Positions 61,979 to 64,000 of a DNA stretch of 64,000 nt are shown here, piece by piece (position 1 is the stretch's first letter; each line of letters begins with the position of its first letter). The notes under the pieces are model-generated. The model was not told the origin of the DNA and made no database searches. It was given only the letters and a program-made list of their open reading frames with translations. The translations under genes and the position numbers were made by a program. The stretch comes from Halochromatium roseum (GTDB taxonomy: Bacteria; Pseudomonadota; Gammaproteobacteria; Chromatiales; Chromatiaceae), in contig NZ_NHSH01000061.1 of the NCBI RefSeq assembly GCF_016653315.1, forward strand, positions 310,001 to 374,000, given 5' to 3'.

Positions 61979-64000
61979 TCAATCTCGCGCGTCCAGGGCA
62001 GCCAGCTGTTTCAACGCCTGCAGATCCAGCAGGCGACAGCGCTGTTCGATGCCCAGCCACAGGGCCTTGCGCTCCGGGTCCTTGTCGGCCATCGCCTGCG
62101 CCCACCCCTGCAGACCGACGACCTGGCCCATGGCGACCATGGCTAGCAAACGCTCGCGCTCATCGGCGCTCAGCGCGGCCGACAGGAGCGCGACATCGGG
62201 CGACGCTGCCTCGATGACTGGGGCGGTGGTCTCATACTCCCAATCCAGCGCCAGCGCTTCGCCCAAGAGGGTCGCCAAGATCGACTCGTTGAGCGGTTTC
62301 ATCACGCATCCATCAAAGTCCAGGTTTTCGGGATGACCGTCTGGTCGCTGCGCGGGCACGGCCGAGATCAGGATCACCGGCAACTGACGACCGCGCTCCG
62401 AAGCACGCAGTGCCTGCAGGCATCCCCAACCGTCGAGCCGGGGCATGAACTGATCGACCAAGACCGCATCCACCGTCGCCTCCTGCGCCCGGAAACGCTC
62501 GATGGCCTCGGCACCATCGGCGGCCTCGATGATCTCGAAGCCCCAGCCGCGACAGCATTCCGACAAGAAGCCGCGACTGGTCGATTGATCATCGGCGATC
62601 AGCAGGGTGCGACGCGGACCCGCGTAGCCCGTGATGATCCGGTCCTCATCGGCGCGCTGCTCGAGCGCCGAGCCGATCGGCAACCGCAGCTCGAAACGGA
62701 AGCAGCTGCCGGACTCTGGCCCAACGCTGCTGCGCAGCTGGATGCGTCCGCCCATGGCCATGGTCAATTGCTGTGCGATGGCCAGCCCGAGACCGACGCC
62801 GGGCAGACCTCGATGCCGCTCCAAGCGCTGGAAGGGCTGAAAGATCGCCTGCCGCTTCGCCGCCGGGATGCCGACGCCGGTATCGCTGACGCTGAAGCGC
62901 AGCAGGCAGTCGGCGGGCTGTTGAGCGGCCACGACAGCGCTCTCCGGCTCAGCAATGGGAGCTGCCTCCGCGGCGCTCTCGCTTCGCTCGATCGCCAGCT
63001 CGATGCGTCCATTGCGCGTGAACTTGCAGGCATTATCCAAGAGATTGCGCAGGATCTGGGTCAGCCTCAGCTCATCGGCGACGACCCAGTCGTGGCTGCC
63101 GATCTCGAGCTTGACGACCAACTGATTCTCGCCGCGGGCAGCGACTGGCTGGTAAGTCGCGGTCAGGTTTTGCGTCAAGCGGACCAGCGACAGCGGCCCC
63201 GGCTCAAGCACGATGGAGCTGACCTCGCCGCGGCTGTAGTCGAGGATGTCGTTGATCAGCCTGAGGAGCTGATGGCCGCTGTCTAAGATGATGTTGAGCT
63301 GATCACGGGCCGGTGGCCTGATCCGCCGGGCGAGCAGCTGTGCGTAGCCAAGGATGTCGTGCAGCGGCGAGCGCAGCTCGTGGCTGACCGCGGACAGAAA
63401 GGCCGACTTGGCCTGGTCGCTCTCTTGCGCCCGGGCCGCCGCTTCGCTGAGCGCGCGGGTGCGATCCTTCACCGCCGCGGTCAAACGCGCTTCCAAGGAG
63501 GCGTTGAGATCCTGCAACGCCTCCTTCTTCTGCTGCAGCTCGGTCTTGGTCTGCTGGAGCGCGCGCTTTTCCGCCTGCAGTCGAAGCTCGGAGCCGCGCA
63601 ACTCGGACTCGACACGCTCCCTCACCAGGATCTCTCGCGCCAGTTGTCGGTTCCAGAAAAAGACCGCGCTCAGGACCAGCAGCGCCGCGGCCAGGATGCC
63701 GAACGCCAGGGTATAGTCCTGCTGCGGGCGCATCTCGAGATGAATCCACTTGCCGAGAATGGCATTGCGATCCTCAAACGTCATCGAGGCAATGCCCTTG
63801 CTGATCAGGCTGGCCAACGCCGGCCAGTCGGCGCGCACCGCCATCGCCTGGGTGTTGATGCCGTATTGCGTCGGCGCGGCCACCATCAGATTCGTGAGCC
63901 GATGCTCCTTGACCAGATAGCTGCCCACGGCCAGATTGCCGACATAGGCGTCGGCTTGCCCGGTCGCCAAGGCGGTCAAGGCATCCAGAGCGGTTGGCAC
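61979..64000 (-). CDS. Hybrid histidine kinase with periplasmic solute-binding sensor (5' end outside window)
   Basis: 673 codons visible; the true start lies beyond 64000. Order: end of a SBP_bac_3-type sensor domain (ALATGQADAYVGNLAVGSYL, typical of BvgS/EvgS-like kinases), a membrane helix (LAFGILAAALLVLSAVFFW), a coiled coil (RLQAEKRALQQTKTELQQKK), HisKA (FLSAVSHELRSPLHDILGYAQLL), HATPase_c (RNLLDNACKF, DTGVGIP, GVGLGLAIAQQL) and a receiver with DDQ and phospho-Asp in AVLVDQFMPRLDGW. The C-terminal helical extension (LLAMVAMGQVVGLQGWAQAM) mirrors that of the kinase at 26341-29559. An AraC-type regulator gene follows after 172 bases. Confidence 0.9.
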   Translation of the reverse strand: MPTALDALTALATGQADAYVGNLAVGSYLVKEHRLTNLMVAAPTQYGINTQAMAVRADWPALASLISKGIASMTFEDRNAILGKWIHLEMRPQQDYTLAFGILAAALLVLSAVFFWNRQLAREILVRERVESELRGSELRLQAEKRALQQTKTELQQKKEALQDLNASLEARLTAAVKDRTRALSEAAARAQESDQAKSAFLSAVSHELRSPLHDILGYAQLLARRIRPPARDQLNIILDSGHQLLRLINDILDYSRGEVSSIVLEPGPLSLVRLTQNLTATYQPVAARGENQLVVKLEIGSHDWVVADELRLTQILRNLLDNACKFTRNGRIELAIERSESAAEAAPIAEPESAVVAAQQPADCLLRFSVSDTGVGIPAAKRQAIFQPFQRLERHRGLPGVGLGLAIAQQLTMAMGGRIQLRSSVGPESGSCFRFELRLPIGSALEQRADEDRIITGYAGPRRTLLIADDQSTSRGFLSECCRGWGFEIIEAADGAEAIERFRAQEATVDAVLVDQFMPRLDGWGCLQALRASERGRQLPVILISAVPAQRPDGHPENLDFDGCVMKPLNESILATLLGEALALDWEYETTAPVIEAASPDVALLSAALSADERERLLAMVAMGQVVGLQGWAQAMADKDPERKALWLGIEQRCRLLDLQALKQLAALDARD

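Overview
This is a GC-rich (roughly 65%) bacterial chromosome segment. Its genes are densely packed, often with ATGA stop/start overlaps. Gene content (RND pump, Mrp-type antiporter, urease with its own urea channel, 3-hydroxybutyrate dehydrogenase, many toxin-antitoxin pairs) suggests a Gram-negative proteobacterium. My best guess is a gammaproteobacterium of the Chromatiales type, but no ribosomal, photosynthesis or tRNA gene is present to settle it.

Layout. 1-6190 (minus): a PIN-toxin tail, a lipase-like hydrolase, a DUF3611 membrane protein and an RND efflux pump with its membrane-fusion lipoprotein. 6398-14460 (minus): a tightly overlapping Mrp/Mnh cation/proton antiporter operon whose first gene fuses a DUF1576 membrane protein to the MnhE subunit. 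15089-22071 (plus): ureA-B-C-E-F-G-D followed by a urea transporter. 22261-25330: three toxin-antitoxin pairs (MNT/HEPN, HicAB, ParD-like/RelE-like) around a CDF cation transporter. 25352-30935 (plus): a BrkB-type membrane protein, a large 7TM hybrid histidine kinase and a CPA1 Na+/H+ antiporter. 31306-43536: an uncharacterised protein, two tandem MetX-like hydrolases (one carrying a second hydrolase domain), a DUF433 antitoxin whose toxin is deleted, a PD-(D/E)XK-like protein, another hydrolase, a patatin phospholipase, a remnant gene split by a 153-bp MITE, a Uma2 protein, a truncated CASTOR/POLLUX channel and a dihydrolipoyl dehydrogenase. 43701-50714: a GntP-type permease, then a mobile-looking patch in which a complete MmeI-like restriction-modification enzyme lies between two MuF-like C-terminal fragments (one a decayed nuclease domain, one a metallopeptidase). 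50880-58288: a large MscK/MscS channel, a rhodanese, 3-hydroxybutyrate dehydrogenase and an SLC13-type transporter with RCK_C domains. 58513-64000: a baeRF-family protein, a ParE-type toxin-antitoxin pair, an unknown membrane protein and a sensor kinase/AraC-type response regulator pair that runs off the window.

Three themes stand out. First, Na+/H+/cation handling and nitrogen from urea dominate the intact operons. Second, short in-frame tandem repeats (6, 12, 15 and 18 nt) have expanded linkers in at least seven proteins, and similar 7-13 nt repeats fill intergenic gaps, which suggests frequent replication slippage. Third, there are many broken toxin, phage-head and channel genes, so 31-51 kb looks like a turnover zone. 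The strongest candidates for something undescribed are the DUF1576-MnhE fusion heading an antiporter operon, and the restriction enzyme flanked by phage-derived effector domains. No rRNA, tRNA or CRISPR array was seen.
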